From assembly GCA_963722575.1 (NCBI GenBank), contig CAVRNR010000003.1, positions 124,001 to 188,000 on the forward strand: DNA of 64,000 bases. Direction: 5' to 3'. Every line of letters begins with the position of its first letter. Position 1 is the first letter of the stretch. The notes below the pieces were generated by a model, which did no database searches, was not told where the DNA came from, and saw only the letters and a list, made by a program, of their open reading frames with translations. Of the stretch, positions 1 to 12,282 are shown in pieces. The translations under genes were made by a program, and so were the position numbers. The stretch is from Fen-178 sp963722575. Lineage in GTDB: Bacteria > Acidobacteriota > Terriglobia > Bryobacterales > Bryobacteraceae.

Positions 1-125
1 TGAGCGTGCCGTGCGGAACCACCGCCGGGGGGTTGCCGGTAGGATTGCAGATTTTAACCAGGCATTTCGATGAGACCACGATGTTCCGGCTCGCCCATGC
101 CTTCGAACAAGCTCAGAGGGGATAA
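1..125 (+). CDS. Amidase C-terminus, probably Glu-tRNA(Gln) amidotransferase subunit A (partial)
   Basis: An open frame enters from the left edge (codons in phase with base 3) and stops at TAA 123-125. The readable tail contains SVPCG, GGLPVGLQI and HFDETTMFRLAHAFEQA, which matches the conserved C-terminus of amidase-signature enzymes, closest to GatA (pattern VPCG..GLPVGLQ..G..FDE..L...A...E). GatA transamidates Glu-tRNA(Gln) or Asp-tRNA(Asn) in the GatCAB complex. The catalytic Ser-cisSer-Lys region lies outside the window, so GatA cannot be separated from other amidases. The stop is 12 bases before superoxide dismutase, on the same strand. Confidence 0.7.
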   Translation, partial: SVPCGTTAGGLPVGLQILTRHFDETTMFRLAHAFEQAQRG

Positions 126-137
126 AAGGAGATCGCT

Positions 138-749
138 ATGTCTTTCACACTTCCACAGGTGGGGTATGCCTTCGATGCGCTGGAGCCCTACATCGACAAA
201 ATGACGATGGAGATCCACCACGGCAAGCACCATAACGCGTATGTCACGAACCTGAACAAAGCGCTGGAATCGGCCCCCGCCCTGGCGGGCAAGACCGTCG
301 AGGAACTGCTGGCCTCGAACTGCGCCATCGTTCCCGAGAACATCCGCACCGCGGTGCGCAACAACGGCGGCGGCCACATCAACCATTCCATGTTCTGGAA
401 GATCATGGGGCCGGGAGCCGGAGGCGCGCCGGTGGGCAATTTGGCCCAAGCCATCGTCGGGACTTTCGGCAGCTTCGAGAGTTTCAAGGAGAAGTTCAAC
501 CAGGCCGCCGCCACCCGCTTCGGTTCCGGCTGGGCGTGGCTGCTGCGATCCGGCGGGAAACTCGAGATCTCTTCCACCGCCAACCAGGACAGCCCCGTGA
601 TGGAGGGCAAGTGCGCCGTCATGGGCCTGGACGTGTGGGAGCACGCCTACTACCTGAAGTATCAGAACCGCCGCCCGGACTACATTTCCGCGTGGTGGAA
701 CGTGGTGAACTGGAAAGCCATCGAAGACCGCTTCAACGCGGGCAAGTAG
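138..749 (+). CDS. Superoxide dismutase (Fe/Mn family)
   Basis: 203 residues, the usual Fe/Mn-SOD length, with no signal peptide, so cytoplasmic. It converts superoxide to H2O2 and O2. The metal ligands are visible: first His in EIHHGKHHNAYV, second in GGGHINHSMFW, and Asp plus His in DVWEHAYYLKYQN. The C-terminal WWNVVNW block is also typical. AAAGGAGA about 6 bases before ATG 138 supports the start. Metal preference (Fe, Mn or cambialistic) cannot be read here, so sodA or sodB is not assigned. A REP-associated transposase gene ends antisense inside the last 17 bases. Confidence 0.95.
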   Translation: MSFTLPQVGYAFDALEPYIDKMTMEIHHGKHHNAYVTNLNKALESAPALAGKTVEELLASNCAIVPENIRTAVRNNGGGHINHSMFWKIMGPGAGGAPVGNLAQAIVGTFGSFESFKEKFNQAAATRFGSGWAWLLRSGGKLEISSTANQDSPVMEGKCAVMGLDVWEHAYYLKYQNRRPDYISAWWNVVNWKAIEDRFNAGK

Positions 750-1344
750 CCGCTTGGCTGTGGGGCAGATTTTCAATCTGCGGCCGATTTGGGGCGCCCT
801 CTGGGCCCGGCCCGGCGCTGGACCATAGAAACTCCTCTGGCGCCGCCACCATCCCGCACTTCACCGGATTCATCTCGATGTAGCCGGCAATCCGCTGAAA
901 CTCGGCCTCGTTGCGGACCAGCCGATCGTGGCTCTCGTCCTGCCAGAACGGCTGCCCGGTGAGACCCAGAATCCGGTTGCCTTCCCTCGCCGTGAATCTC
1001 TTGAGCGATTGCGTCACCTTGAAAACCTCCACCAGCGGAGTCATCAGGAGATGAACGTGGTTCGGCATCACGACATAAGAACGAAGTTGGCAGTGCCGCA
1101 TGTCCCATTCTTCATAATGGATGGCTTTGACTACCATCCTGGCGAACTCCGGCCGGCGAAGGTACAGCGGACCAGTGCGAGTGGTGTCGAGAAGGCGGTC
1201 CATGGCCAGGAAGGCTTGGCCGGAGGTGGTTGCCGCGGGGAAGGCGCGGTTCGCCGGAAGGCTGCCATGCAGGCGCCAGGTGAGAAAGACGGGCTGTCCG
1301 ATGGAGTGGTAGTGCGGCAAGCGGCGACTGTGGAAAGTGGGCAC
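733..1344 (-). CDS. REP-associated tyrosine transposase (RAYT, Y1_Tnp/TnpA_REP)
   Basis: Single-domain Y1 transposase of the IS200-related RAYT group, which bind and nick REP palindromes. The HUH metal motif is in YVVMPNHVHLLM, preceded by FLTWRLHGSLP and followed by QPFWQDESHDR and YIEMNPVKCG, the block that carries the nucleophilic Tyr in relatives. The frame is open to TTG 1416, but that part lies in a REP. The typical N-terminus RRLPHYH suggests a start near GTG 1344; no Shine-Dalgarno is seen. The gene is bracketed by inverted REPs (760-781 and 1393-1414), the classic RAYT arrangement. Its last codons read through the left REP and end antisense within the dismutase gene. Confidence 0.85.
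   Translation of the reverse strand: MPTFHSRRLPHYHSIGQPVFLTWRLHGSLPANRAFPAATTSGQAFLAMDRLLDTTRTGPLYLRRPEFARMVVKAIHYEEWDMRHCQLRSYVVMPNHVHLLMTPLVEVFKVTQSLKRFTAREGNRILGLTGQPFWQDESHDRLVRNEAEFQRIAGYIEMNPVKCGMVAAPEEFLWSSAGPGPEGAPNRPQIENLPHSQAATCPR
760..781 (+). repeat. REP palindrome, left of RAYT
   Basis: Starts GTGGGGCAGATT and continues to AATCTGC, forming a GCAGATT/AATCTGC hairpin with the GTGGGG foot typical of REPs. It is the inverted copy, with 2 mismatches, of the element at 1393-1414. The same GTGGGGCA foot recurs at 24381, 28595, 40283 and 63736. Confidence 0.75.
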
Positions 1345-1392
1345 GAAGAGAGAGTGGGCGGTGAGGGGGAAGTTTCTCAGCAAAGTCGGCAG

Positions 1393-1414
1393 GCAGATTA
1401 CAAATCTGCCCCAC
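1393..1414 (-). repeat. REP palindrome, right of RAYT
   Basis: Read on the minus strand it is GTGGGGCAGATTT then GTAATCTGC, matching the left copy in inverted orientation. The pair encloses the transposase gene, as expected of RAYT-mobilised REP elements. Confidence 0.75.
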
Positions 1415-1429
1415 AACTAGACAGCACAA

Positions 1430-2188
1430 CTAAACAGCAGGACTAATCACCAGTAGAGCCCAGGTTCTTTTTTGCCGGACCTCGCGCGCGAGGGGCAGCG
1501 CCGCCTTCACCTGCTCCACTTCCTGAAGATCGAAACCGCTCGCCAGCAGTACGCCGCCGGGGCGCAGCACGCGCACCAGGTCCGGCGCAAGCGCCGTGAT
1601 GGCCTCCGGGCTGATGTTCGCCACCACCAGGTCGCATGAGCCGGACGCCACGGCGTCCACTGATCCGACAAATCCATCGCCCGCAATCTCCACCGCTACC
1701 GGGTCCGTATCGCATGCGTAAACCTTCCCCGCCCCCAGCAGCTTGGCCGCACGCGCCAGAATGCCCGATCCGGTGCCCACGTCCAGCACCCGCATGCCGG
1801 GCTTCAGAAACTCCTCCAGCGCCTCGATGCACAATTGCGTGGTTTCGTGAACGCCCGTGCCAAACGCCATCCCCGGATTGACGGCGATGCGGAACCGTCC
1901 CGGAGGCGCGGCGTCGTCGCGCCATTCGGGCACCAGAAAGAACCGTGCGCCCACCTCCATCGGCTGAAGCAGGTCGCGCGCCGATTGCACCCAGTCGCGC
2001 TGTTGCTCCACGCGGTAGGTCGCACCGGGAAAAAGTTCGAACAGCGCGTCGCGCTCGGCGCCGTCGTCGAAGAACGCGCGCACGCGCCGGACATCCAGCT
2101 CGACAACGCCGGCCGACCCTTGCTCCCACAGCTCGGCGATCAGCAGGTCGCGGTCGTCCGCATCGCATTCGATTTCGAGAGAGAACAT
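1430..2188 (-). CDS. prmA: Ribosomal protein L11 methyltransferase
   Basis: 252 residues from ATG 2188. Class I SAM-dependent methyltransferase that trimethylates ribosomal protein L11. PrmA signatures: NPGMAFGTGVHETTQLC (residues about 110-126), the SAM-binding VLDVGTGSGILARAA motif, and DLVVANISPEAI, the family NI(L/S) catalytic block. The N-terminal L11-recognition domain is short but present. A longer frame from 2248 would overlap the divergent DapA-like gene, so the internal ATG (FSLEIECDADD) is preferred. Only 25 bases separate it from that divergent gene. Confidence 0.9.
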   Translation of the reverse strand: MFSLEIECDADDRDLLIAELWEQGSAGVVELDVRRVRAFFDDGAERDALFELFPGATYRVEQQRDWVQSARDLLQPMEVGARFFLVPEWRDDAAPPGRFRIAVNPGMAFGTGVHETTQLCIEALEEFLKPGMRVLDVGTGSGILARAAKLLGAGKVYACDTDPVAVEIAGDGFVGSVDAVASGSCDLVVANISPEAITALAPDLVRVLRPGGVLLASGFDLQEVEQVKAALPLAREVRQKRTWALLVISPAV

Positions 2189-2213
2189 TGTTATCGTGGA
2201 ATTACACTCGGAA

Positions 2214-3098
2214 ATGAAGCTACAAGGTATTTTCCCACCAATCGCCACGCCCTTCGATCATAACGGCGATATTTACCCCGCCAAAGTGCGGCACAACGTG
2301 GAGAAGTGGAACCGCACCGCGCTCGCCGGCTACGTCGTCATGGGGTCCACCGGCGAAAGCGTCATGCTCACCGCCGACGAAAAGTATACGATGTGGGAGC
2401 TGGTGGCCAAACACGCCGCGCCGGAAAAGCTGCTCATCGCCGGCACCGGCATGGAAGGCGTGCGCGAGACGGTGGCTCTCACCAATCGCGCCGCCGAAAT
2501 GGGCTACAAGGCCGCCGTGGTGCGGACGCCGCATTACTACAAGAACCTCATCAACCGCGCCGACGCCCAGGCGCTCTATTTCCGCGCGGTGGCCGATCAG
2601 TCGCGCATCCCGCTGATCGTTTACAACTGGCCGCAGGCCACCGGCGTGGATATTCCGGTGGAGGCCGTGGCGGCGCTCTCCGAGCATCCCAACGTCATCG
2701 CCATCGAGGAAAGCTCCGGCAACCTGGAAAAGGTGATGCAGATGATCCGCGAAGTGAAGCACGGCTTCCAGGTGCTGGTAGGCTCCGCGCCGACGCTGTG
2801 GCCGTCGCTGCTGATGGGCGCATCGGGCGCCATCCTGGCCTATGCCAACGCCGCGCCCTATTCGGTGATCGCCATCTGGGAGGCGTACCGCACGCGCGAA
2901 GAGGCGGCTGGACTGGACTGGCAAAACCGCATCGGCCGGCCCGCGGCGCTGGTGACCACCAAGTACGGCGTCCCCGGCCTGAAGTACGCCATGGACTTGA
3001 ACGGCTACTACGGCGGCCCGCCGCGCCTGCCGCTGGTGGCGCCCACTCCGGAAGCGAAGAAGGAAATTGAGGAAGCGTTCCAGGATCTGAAGGGTTAG
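2214..3098 (+). CDS. DapA/NAL-family TIM-barrel protein lacking the Schiff-base lysine
   Basis: 294 residues from ATG 2214 (GTG 2196 would add six). The fold is that of dihydrodipicolinate synthase/N-acetylneuraminate lyase/HOGA aldolases: GSTGESVML is the GTTGE pyruvate-carboxylate motif, and IVYNWPQATG holds the active-site Tyr. The strand that normally reads G-I-K-E-A/S reads VIAIEESSGNL, so the Schiff-base Lys is Glu (GAG). The C-terminal GVPGLKYAMDLNGYYGG resembles the HOGA/5-keto-4-deoxyglucarate branch. Without that Lys, classical aldolase chemistry is unlikely; the protein may be regulatory, binding-only, or use other chemistry. It is therefore not called dapA. It overlaps the murJ stop by 4 bases, tail to tail. 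Confidence 0.85.
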   Translation: MKLQGIFPPIATPFDHNGDIYPAKVRHNVEKWNRTALAGYVVMGSTGESVMLTADEKYTMWELVAKHAAPEKLLIAGTGMEGVRETVALTNRAAEMGYKAAVVRTPHYYKNLINRADAQALYFRAVADQSRIPLIVYNWPQATGVDIPVEAVAALSEHPNVIAIEESSGNLEKVMQMIREVKHGFQVLVGSAPTLWPSLLMGASGAILAYANAAPYSVIAIWEAYRTREEAAGLDWQNRIGRPAALVTTKYGVPGLKYAMDLNGYYGGPPRLPLVAPTPEAKKEIEEAFQDLKG

Positions 3099-4678
3099 CG
3101 CCGCAGCCTGGCCACTCTTTGCAACGCTACCGCGCACTCCTCCACTCGCATCGCATACGTCGCGCCGAAGTACACCACTCCGTACATCCCCAGAATAGCG
3201 ACCGCTGCCTTAATCGGATGATCCCCGTGCCCTATGCCGATCTTCACCGCCCACGCCACGCCCGCCGCCACCGCCGCCGAGGTCCAGAGCTTCGCCAGTA
3301 GCGCCGCCGGCAACCCGGTGCGCCCGATGCGCCCGTTCAGCGTCCGGCGCAGCAGCGCGAACTCCACCCATCCCGCCACGCCCGCCGAGGCCGTCAAGCC
3401 CGCCGCGCCCCATCGCGGATCGATCCCGAGCCAGATGGGCAGCGGAATCGAGCACAGGTAGCCCAGCGCGGTGGTGAGCGCCACGCGCACCACGGCGTAT
3501 CGCAGCGGCGTGCGCGTGTCGCGGAGCGCGTAGTAGGTCGACGAATAGAGCCGGCCCAGCGTCGACGCCAGCAGGCCCACCGCCGACCCGGCCAGAATCG
3601 CCCACACGTAGACCGAGTCGTTGTGCGTGAACTTCCCCGTCTGATACAGCGCCGCCGTCACCACGTCGCCCAGCGCCAGCAACGCCATCGCCGAGGGCAC
3701 CACGAAAAACGCGATCTGCCGCAGCCCCGCATCCAGCCGCTTCCGAAGCTGCGCGCCCACCTCCGCGTGGTCGCCGAGGGCGCTCGACATGGCCGGCAAC
3801 TCCGCCGCCGAGACCGCCATCCCGAACAGGCTCACCGGCAGCGTGTTGATCGACTGCGCATTGGTCAGCCCCGCCACCGCGCCCTCGCCCAGCTTGCTGG
3901 CCAGCAACTGGTCCACGTATCCGCTAATCTGCACCACGCCCCGGCTGAAGAACACCGGAACGAAGTTGCGCATCACCTCGCGCACGTGCCCCGCGCGCGT
4001 GTCGAGGCGCACACGAATGTGTCGCGCCAGCCGCAGCACCGTCGGCAACTGTACTCCGAATTGCAGCCCGCTCCCAATCACCGAACCCCACGCCAGGTTG
4101 ACCGCCAGCGCGCTCTGCTCCAGGCCGCCGTAGATTGCCAGCGTGGCGATCATGGCCGCGTTCCAGATCACCGGCGCCGTGTAGGAAAGGAAAAACTTGC
4201 GATGGCTGTTCAGAATCCCCAGGCACCAGGCCGAGCAAACCAGCAGCCCCGCGCCCGGAAACAGGATGCGCACCAGCCGGATGGTCAGCTCGCGTTTGGC
4301 GCCGTGAAAACCCGGCGCAATGGCGTAGATGAGGTACGGCGCGGCCAGCACGCCCACCAGCACCAGCACCGACGTGGCCAGCGCCAGAATCGCGCCCACC
4401 GCGCCCGCCACTCGCCCCGATTCTTCCTCGTCGCCCTCCGCCACCAGGCGCGCGTACACCGGAATGAAGGACGCCGAAAGCACCCCTTCGCCGAACAGGT
4501 TTTGCAGGAAATTCGGGATGCGGAAGGCCGCGTTGAAGGCGTCCGCCGCGTCCGACAGCCCAAAGTAATACCCGAAGACGCGCTGCCGCACCAGCCCCGC
4601 GATGCGGCTCGCCAGAATGCCCGCGGCTACCAGAGACGCATGCCGGCCGGTGGCTTCACGCTGACTTGTCTTCTCCAC
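3095..4678 (-). CDS. murJ: Lipid II flippase
   Basis: 527 residues with about 14 predicted hydrophobic segments, the size and topology of MurJ/MviN (MOP superfamily). It moves lipid II across the inner membrane for peptidoglycan synthesis. N-terminal block: LVAAGILASRIAGLVRQ and SDAADAFNAAFRIPNFLQNL, with the conserved Arg residues, then FGEGVLSASFIPVY. The start is GTG 4678, whose G is the last base of the upstream dehydrogenase TAG stop, suggesting translational coupling. Reading further upstream only gives out-of-frame translation of that gene. Confidence 0.92.
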   Translation of the reverse strand: MEKTSQREATGRHASLVAAGILASRIAGLVRQRVFGYYFGLSDAADAFNAAFRIPNFLQNLFGEGVLSASFIPVYARLVAEGDEEESGRVAGAVGAILALATSVLVLVGVLAAPYLIYAIAPGFHGAKRELTIRLVRILFPGAGLLVCSAWCLGILNSHRKFFLSYTAPVIWNAAMIATLAIYGGLEQSALAVNLAWGSVIGSGLQFGVQLPTVLRLARHIRVRLDTRAGHVREVMRNFVPVFFSRGVVQISGYVDQLLASKLGEGAVAGLTNAQSINTLPVSLFGMAVSAAELPAMSSALGDHAEVGAQLRKRLDAGLRQIAFFVVPSAMALLALGDVVTAALYQTGKFTHNDSVYVWAILAGSAVGLLASTLGRLYSSTYYALRDTRTPLRYAVVRVALTTALGYLCSIPLPIWLGIDPRWGAAGLTASAGVAGWVEFALLRRTLNGRIGRTGLPAALLAKLWTSAAVAAGVAWAVKIGIGHGDHPIKAAVAILGMYGVVYFGATYAMRVEECAVALQRVARLRR

Positions 4679-5742
4679 TAACCCAACTTCTCGAGCACGG
4701 CGGTGGCCACTTCTTCCGTGCTGCTTTTCCCACCGAGATCGGGCGTGCGCACCTGGCCCTCCGCCAGCACCGCCGCCACGGCCGCTTCCACCGCGCGCGC
4801 CGCTTCCGTCATCTCCAGGTGGTCGAGCATCATAGCCGCGCTCAGAATGGTCGCCAGCGGATTGACTAGACCCTTCCCGGCGATGTCCGGCGCCGAGCCA
4901 TGCACGGGCTCGAACATCGACGGAAACCGCCGCTGCGGATCGAGATTGGCCGAGGCCGCGAGGCCCATGCTGCCGACGATGATGGCAGAGATGTCGCTCA
5001 GGATATCGCAGAACAGGTTCGACCCCACCACCACGTCGAAGCTCTGCGGCCGCCGGATGAAATTCATGGCCGCCGCATCCACCAGCAGGGACTCGGTCTC
5101 GACCGCCGGGTACCGAGCCGCCACTTCCTGAAACGTGCGGTCCCACAGCACCATGCTGTAGCCCTGCGCGTTGGATTTGGTGACCGACGTGACGCGCCTC
5201 TTCTTATCGCGCTTCACCGCCAGCTCGAATGCGAACCGCACCACGCGCTCGATGCCCCGCCGCGTGAACACCAACGTCTGAATGGCGATCTCTTCCGGCT
5301 GGTGCTGGTAGACGAACCCGCCCACCTGCGCATACTCGCCCTCGGTGTTCTCACGCACCACCACCAGATCGATGTCGCCGCCCTTCACCCCCGCCAGCGG
5401 CGATCGAACCCCCGGATAGAGATACGCCGGCCGCACGTTGGCATACTGGTCGAAGGCGCGCCGGATGGGCAGCAGCAGCCCGTTGAGCGTGGTGTGGTCG
5501 GGAATTTCCGGATGCCCCACGGCGCCCAGCAAGATGGCGTCGCACGGTTGCAGCAGGTCAATGGCCCCGGCGGGCATCATGCGCCCCCAGCGGAAGAAAT
5601 GCTCCGCGCCCCATTCGAAATCCTCAAACGCGAAGGTCACGTCATGTTTCCTGGCGACCTTCTCCAGCACGCGCCTGGCCTGGGGGACGACTTCGGTCCC
5701 GACCCCGTCCCCGGCGATCACGGCGATAGTGAATGTCTTCAT
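4678..5742 (-). CDS. Beta-decarboxylating dehydrogenase, D-malate/tartrate dehydrogenase type
   Basis: 354 residues of the isopropylmalate/isocitrate dehydrogenase family (NAD-dependent oxidative decarboxylation of a 2-hydroxyacid). Motifs: IAGDGVGTEVV at the N-terminus, VVRENTEGEYA, TSVTKSNAQGYSM, the metal Asp cluster in SNLFCDILSDISA, and FEPVHGSAPDIAGKGLVNP. Features such as WGAEHFF, GAVGHPEIPDHTTL and FDQYANVRPA match the DmlA/TtuC group better than LeuB. The substrate (D-malate, tartrate or isopropylmalate) is inferred, so no symbol is given. It shares one base with murJ downstream. Confidence 0.85.
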   Translation of the reverse strand: MKTFTIAVIAGDGVGTEVVPQARRVLEKVARKHDVTFAFEDFEWGAEHFFRWGRMMPAGAIDLLQPCDAILLGAVGHPEIPDHTTLNGLLLPIRRAFDQYANVRPAYLYPGVRSPLAGVKGGDIDLVVVRENTEGEYAQVGGFVYQHQPEEIAIQTLVFTRRGIERVVRFAFELAVKRDKKRRVTSVTKSNAQGYSMVLWDRTFQEVAARYPAVETESLLVDAAAMNFIRRPQSFDVVVGSNLFCDILSDISAIIVGSMGLAASANLDPQRRFPSMFEPVHGSAPDIAGKGLVNPLATILSAAMMLDHLEMTEAARAVEAAVAAVLAEGQVRTPDLGGKSSTEEVATAVLEKLG

Positions 5743-5783
5743 GGCCTCGACAGATAATTCTACCGCCCTATACTGTAAGGAGC

Positions 5784-5960
5784 ATGATCGAGCCGATCGA
5801 CCCGCCGCCCGAAGCCCCGGACCACCCCTACGACAGCAGCGGTGTGGATGTAACGCTCATCCGCTGGATGCTGGACATGACCCCGGCTGAGCGTCTTCAG
5901 GTTCTGCAATCCTTCGTCGATGCCACATGGAAGGCGCGAGGCGCCGATGACGAAACCTGA
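5784..5960 (+). CDS. Small protein preceding a nucleotidyltransferase
   Basis: 58 residues from ATG 5784, with GTAAGGAG 6 bases upstream. The first 20 residues are Pro/Asp/Glu rich; the rest forms a predicted amphipathic helix (LIRWMLDMTPAERLQVLQSF). It overlaps the next gene by 14 bases in another frame, so the two are probably translationally coupled. No known domain is recognised. The context suggests an antitoxin-like or adaptor partner of the nucleotidyltransferase; this is inference. Confidence 0.6.
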   Translation: MIEPIDPPPEAPDHPYDSSGVDVTLIRWMLDMTPAERLQVLQSFVDATWKARGADDET

Positions 5961-6447
5961 TTTCGGTTGCCTGCTCCGAGCCCTCACGGAGCACGGCGTG
6001 GACTTCCTCGTGGTTGGGGGAGTGGGCGCCATCCTTCAGGGCGCCACTCTGAGCACCTTCGATTTGGACATCGTGCACTCCACGGAGCCGGCTAACATCG
6101 CACGCCCGCTTGCCGCGTTGGAGGAATTGGACGCGTATTATCGGGCGCAACCCGAGAAACGGCTTCGCCCGACTCAAACGCATCTCTCCTCTCCCGGGTA
6201 CCAGCTTCTCATGACGCGCTTCGGGCCGTTGCATGTCCTGGGTTCGATCGGCAAGGGGCGCCGCTACCGGGATCTTCTGCCGCATGCCGCGGAAATGGCA
6301 ATCGCAGAAGGTATCCGGATATGCGTCCTCGATCTGGAGACGCAGATCGCCGTGAAGGAGGAAATCGGTCAAGAAAAGGATCTGGCCGCCCTGCCGCTCC
6401 TCCGTCACGCGCTCGAAGAATCGCGCCGGAAGCGCGGCGCCCAATAA
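5947..6447 (+). CDS. Minimal nucleotidyltransferase-fold protein
   Basis: 166 residues from ATG 5947. The N-terminal block DFLVVGGVGAILQG followed by TFDLDIVHS is the G-G...D-x-D signature of the pol-beta nucleotidyltransferase superfamily (DUF1814/AbiEii-like small NTases). A C-terminal helical part includes CVLDLETQIAVKEEIGQEKD, the region that in relatives carries a conserved Lys/Glu. Such proteins modify RNA or protein in several toxin-antitoxin and abortive-infection systems. Here the partner is only the 58-residue upstream protein. It ends just before the bidirectional terminator of the rRNA operon. Confidence 0.75.
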   Translation: MTKPDFGCLLRALTEHGVDFLVVGGVGAILQGATLSTFDLDIVHSTEPANIARPLAALEELDAYYRAQPEKRLRPTQTHLSSPGYQLLMTRFGPLHVLGSIGKGRRYRDLLPHAAEMAIAEGIRICVLDLETQIAVKEEIGQEKDLAALPLLRHALEESRRKRGAQ

Positions 6448-6450
6448 AAA

Positions 6451-6474
6451 AAGCCCGATCTGGCGATCGGGCTT
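6451..6474. terminator. Bidirectional intrinsic terminator (rRNA operon / nucleotidyltransferase)
   Basis: Ten-base-pair stem AAGCCCGATC/GATCGGGCTT with loop TGGC. On the minus strand it is followed by TTTTTTT, an ideal rho-independent terminator about 10 bases after 5S rRNA. On the plus strand the tail is CTATTTTT, so it probably also ends the nucleotidyltransferase transcript. Confidence 0.85.
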
Positions 6475-6484
6475 CTATTTTTAA

Positions 6485-6602
6485 TCCGGGCAACTTCCTA
6501 CTCTCCCACACACTTGCGCATGCAGTACCATCGGGGCTGGGAGGCTTAACTGCCGTGTTCGGGATGGGAACGGGTGGGTCCCTCTCGCTATGGTCACCCA
6601 GA
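6485..6602 (-). rRNA. rrf: 5S rRNA
   Basis: The minus strand reads CCCGTTCCCATCCCGAACAC then GGCAGTTAAGCC and CGATGGTACTGC, the conserved 5S loop B/C and loop E region. TCTGGGT at the 5' end pairs with TGCCCGGA at the 3' end (helix I), which sets the approximate ends. Last gene of the rRNA operon. Confidence 0.9.
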
Positions 6603-6630
6603 AACTGGCGACTCGGAGCCATTGTTGGCT

Positions 6631-6697
6631 CTTTGACTGAATATTGACGGGCGCGTTCGGAAAGCAGCGCAACAATCTTGTGTGCGCAGTAAATTTT

Positions 6698-6707
<10 letters not shown>
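6631..6707 (-). other. 3' strand of the 23S rRNA processing stalk
   Basis: Bases 6693-6707 are perfectly complementary (15 bp) to 9630-9644, and 6631-6652 is complementary to 9709-9733 apart from a 3-base bulge. Together they form a long two-part stem enclosing 23S, the expected substrate of RNase III. Confidence 0.7.
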
Positions 6708-9629
<2,922 letters not shown>

Positions 9630-9640
<11 letters not shown>

Positions 9641-9736
9641 AAATCTACTTCACACACAACACTTGTGCACGCTACTTTCTTTGCGCTTACATACTTGTGT
9701 TTTGTAATGCCCGTCAATATTCAGTTGTCAAAGATC
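9630..9736 (-). promoter_or_regulatory. 5' strand of the 23S processing stalk with boxA-like antitermination site
   Basis: Partner of 6631-6707 (see that entry). Within it the minus strand reads GATCTTTGACAACTG (9722-9736), close to bacterial rRNA boxA sites that load NusB/NusE. The boxA lies inside the outer stem arm. Confidence 0.55.
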
Positions 9737-9756
9737 TTCGATTGCATCGGCAACCG

Positions 9757-9803
9757 GTAGGGGCCGGGCACGTTTGCGTGCGTACCGCATGCCCGGCCCC
9801 TAC
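9757..9803. repeat. REP family B palindrome in the 16S-23S spacer
   Basis: Arms GTAGGGGCCGGGCA and TGCCCGGCCCCTAC (14 bp, perfect) around a 19-base core. The same arms occur without the insert at 52813-52840 and shortened at 47452, 53189 and 56519. Confidence 0.75.
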
Positions 9804-9814
9804 GAATTGTCGAT

Positions 9815-9891
9815 TGGTGGGCCTGGGTGGAATCGAACCACCGACCTCACCCTTATCAGGGGTGCGCTCTAGCCAACTGAGCTACAGGCCC
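9815..9891 (-). tRNA. tRNA-Ile (GAT)
   Basis: Minus-strand acceptor GGGCCTG pairs with CAGGCCC, discriminator A and encoded CCA at 9815-9817. D arm TAGCTCAGTTGGC, anticodon loop CTGATAA (anticodon GAT), T arm GGTTCGAATCC. It lies on the 23S side of tRNA-Ala in the rRNA spacer. Confidence 0.95.
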
Positions 9892-9903
9892 GGTCCGCCA
9901 ACC

Positions 9904-9979
9904 TGGTGGAGCTGGTCGGGATCGAACCGGCGACCTCCTGAATGCAAATCAGGCGCTCTCCCAGCTGAGCTACAGCCCC
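9904..9979 (-). tRNA. tRNA-Ala (TGC)
   Basis: Minus-strand acceptor GGGGCTG pairs with CAGCTCC (one G-U), encoded CCA at 9904-9906. D arm TAGCTCAGCTGG, anticodon loop TTTGCAT (anticodon TGC), T loop GGTTCGATCC. It is transcribed before tRNA-Ile, the reverse of the common Ile-Ala order. Confidence 0.95.
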
Positions 9980-10224
9980 AGAACTTCGGGGGCCGGACTC
10001 GCGCCCCGCCCCCTATTCTCAATCGAGGCCAGTTGGATGCAGAGACCACGGGTCCAGCCCATGGCCGCTTCGGAAAAACTCTCGTCCTCCAAGTGGAGAT
10101 CCGTTGCGAGCTCACTGCCCCCGCCGAAACGCGGACAGCGGTTTGGAAGTGGAACGACTGTTCACTACTGAAGCCCGGTGTACACTCAACCGGACTATGT
10201 TCATGAACTCCACCCACGTTCTCT

Positions 10225-11741
<1,517 letters not shown>

Positions 11742-12282
11742 ATCAATGAGAATGGCTGGGGCGTGCCCCAACCCAAATTCGCTCCGGTTTTACTCAGAGT
11801 ACTGACGAGTTCTTCTTTACTGCATCCAACCAGATTGTCAATGATCTGCGCTCGCCTTCCCCGGCGTCTTTCGATACCGGGACGGACGGCAGGCCTCGAA
11901 ACTCGTTCCAACCGCGGCCTCCGCGCACGGACGCCTACGGCTGATAAACTCTAGAACTTGAAAAGAACCACACAGGAAGGCCGTATTCCGCTCCGCACGG
12001 TGGCCCGCACGGAGTTTTGTTACCATTCCTTACAGGGGACCTCTCTTCTTTATACCACCGTCGCCTCTCCACAAGCAACTGCTTCGGAAGGCGCGATACT
12101 CCTCCGATCCCCAATTCGGCGACTTGCTCAGAATACCAGAAAACCGCCCAGGTGCGCAAGCGCTATTGCCCAAAAAAACTCCGGAATCTTCGAACGAAAC
12201 GAAAATGCAGATGTAAGTTATTATAAACAAACGACTTCTCTATTTTACAACAACTCGCTTTTTCCTGCATTAAAATAGAGAC
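11742..12282 (-). promoter_or_regulatory. rRNA operon promoter/leader region
   Basis: No protein-coding signal in 541 bases. Minus-strand candidates are TTGCGC-18-TATTCT (12130-12159), TTGCTT-18-TATAAA (12049-12078) and a lone TATAAT (12220-12225). A boxA-like GATCATTGACAATCTG lies at 11831-11846, near 16S. Tandem promoters plus boxA are usual for rRNA leaders, but these boxes were picked by eye. The AT-rich end also serves the divergent gene at 12283 (TAAAAT just before its ATG). Confidence 0.45.

Noticed and set aside
2214..3098. Calling this gene dapA
   Set aside because: Catalytic Lys is missing and the C-terminus fits the HOGA-like branch.
4678..5742. Calling this gene leuB
   Set aside because: Motifs fit the D-malate/tartrate branch better and no leuC/leuD neighbours are present.
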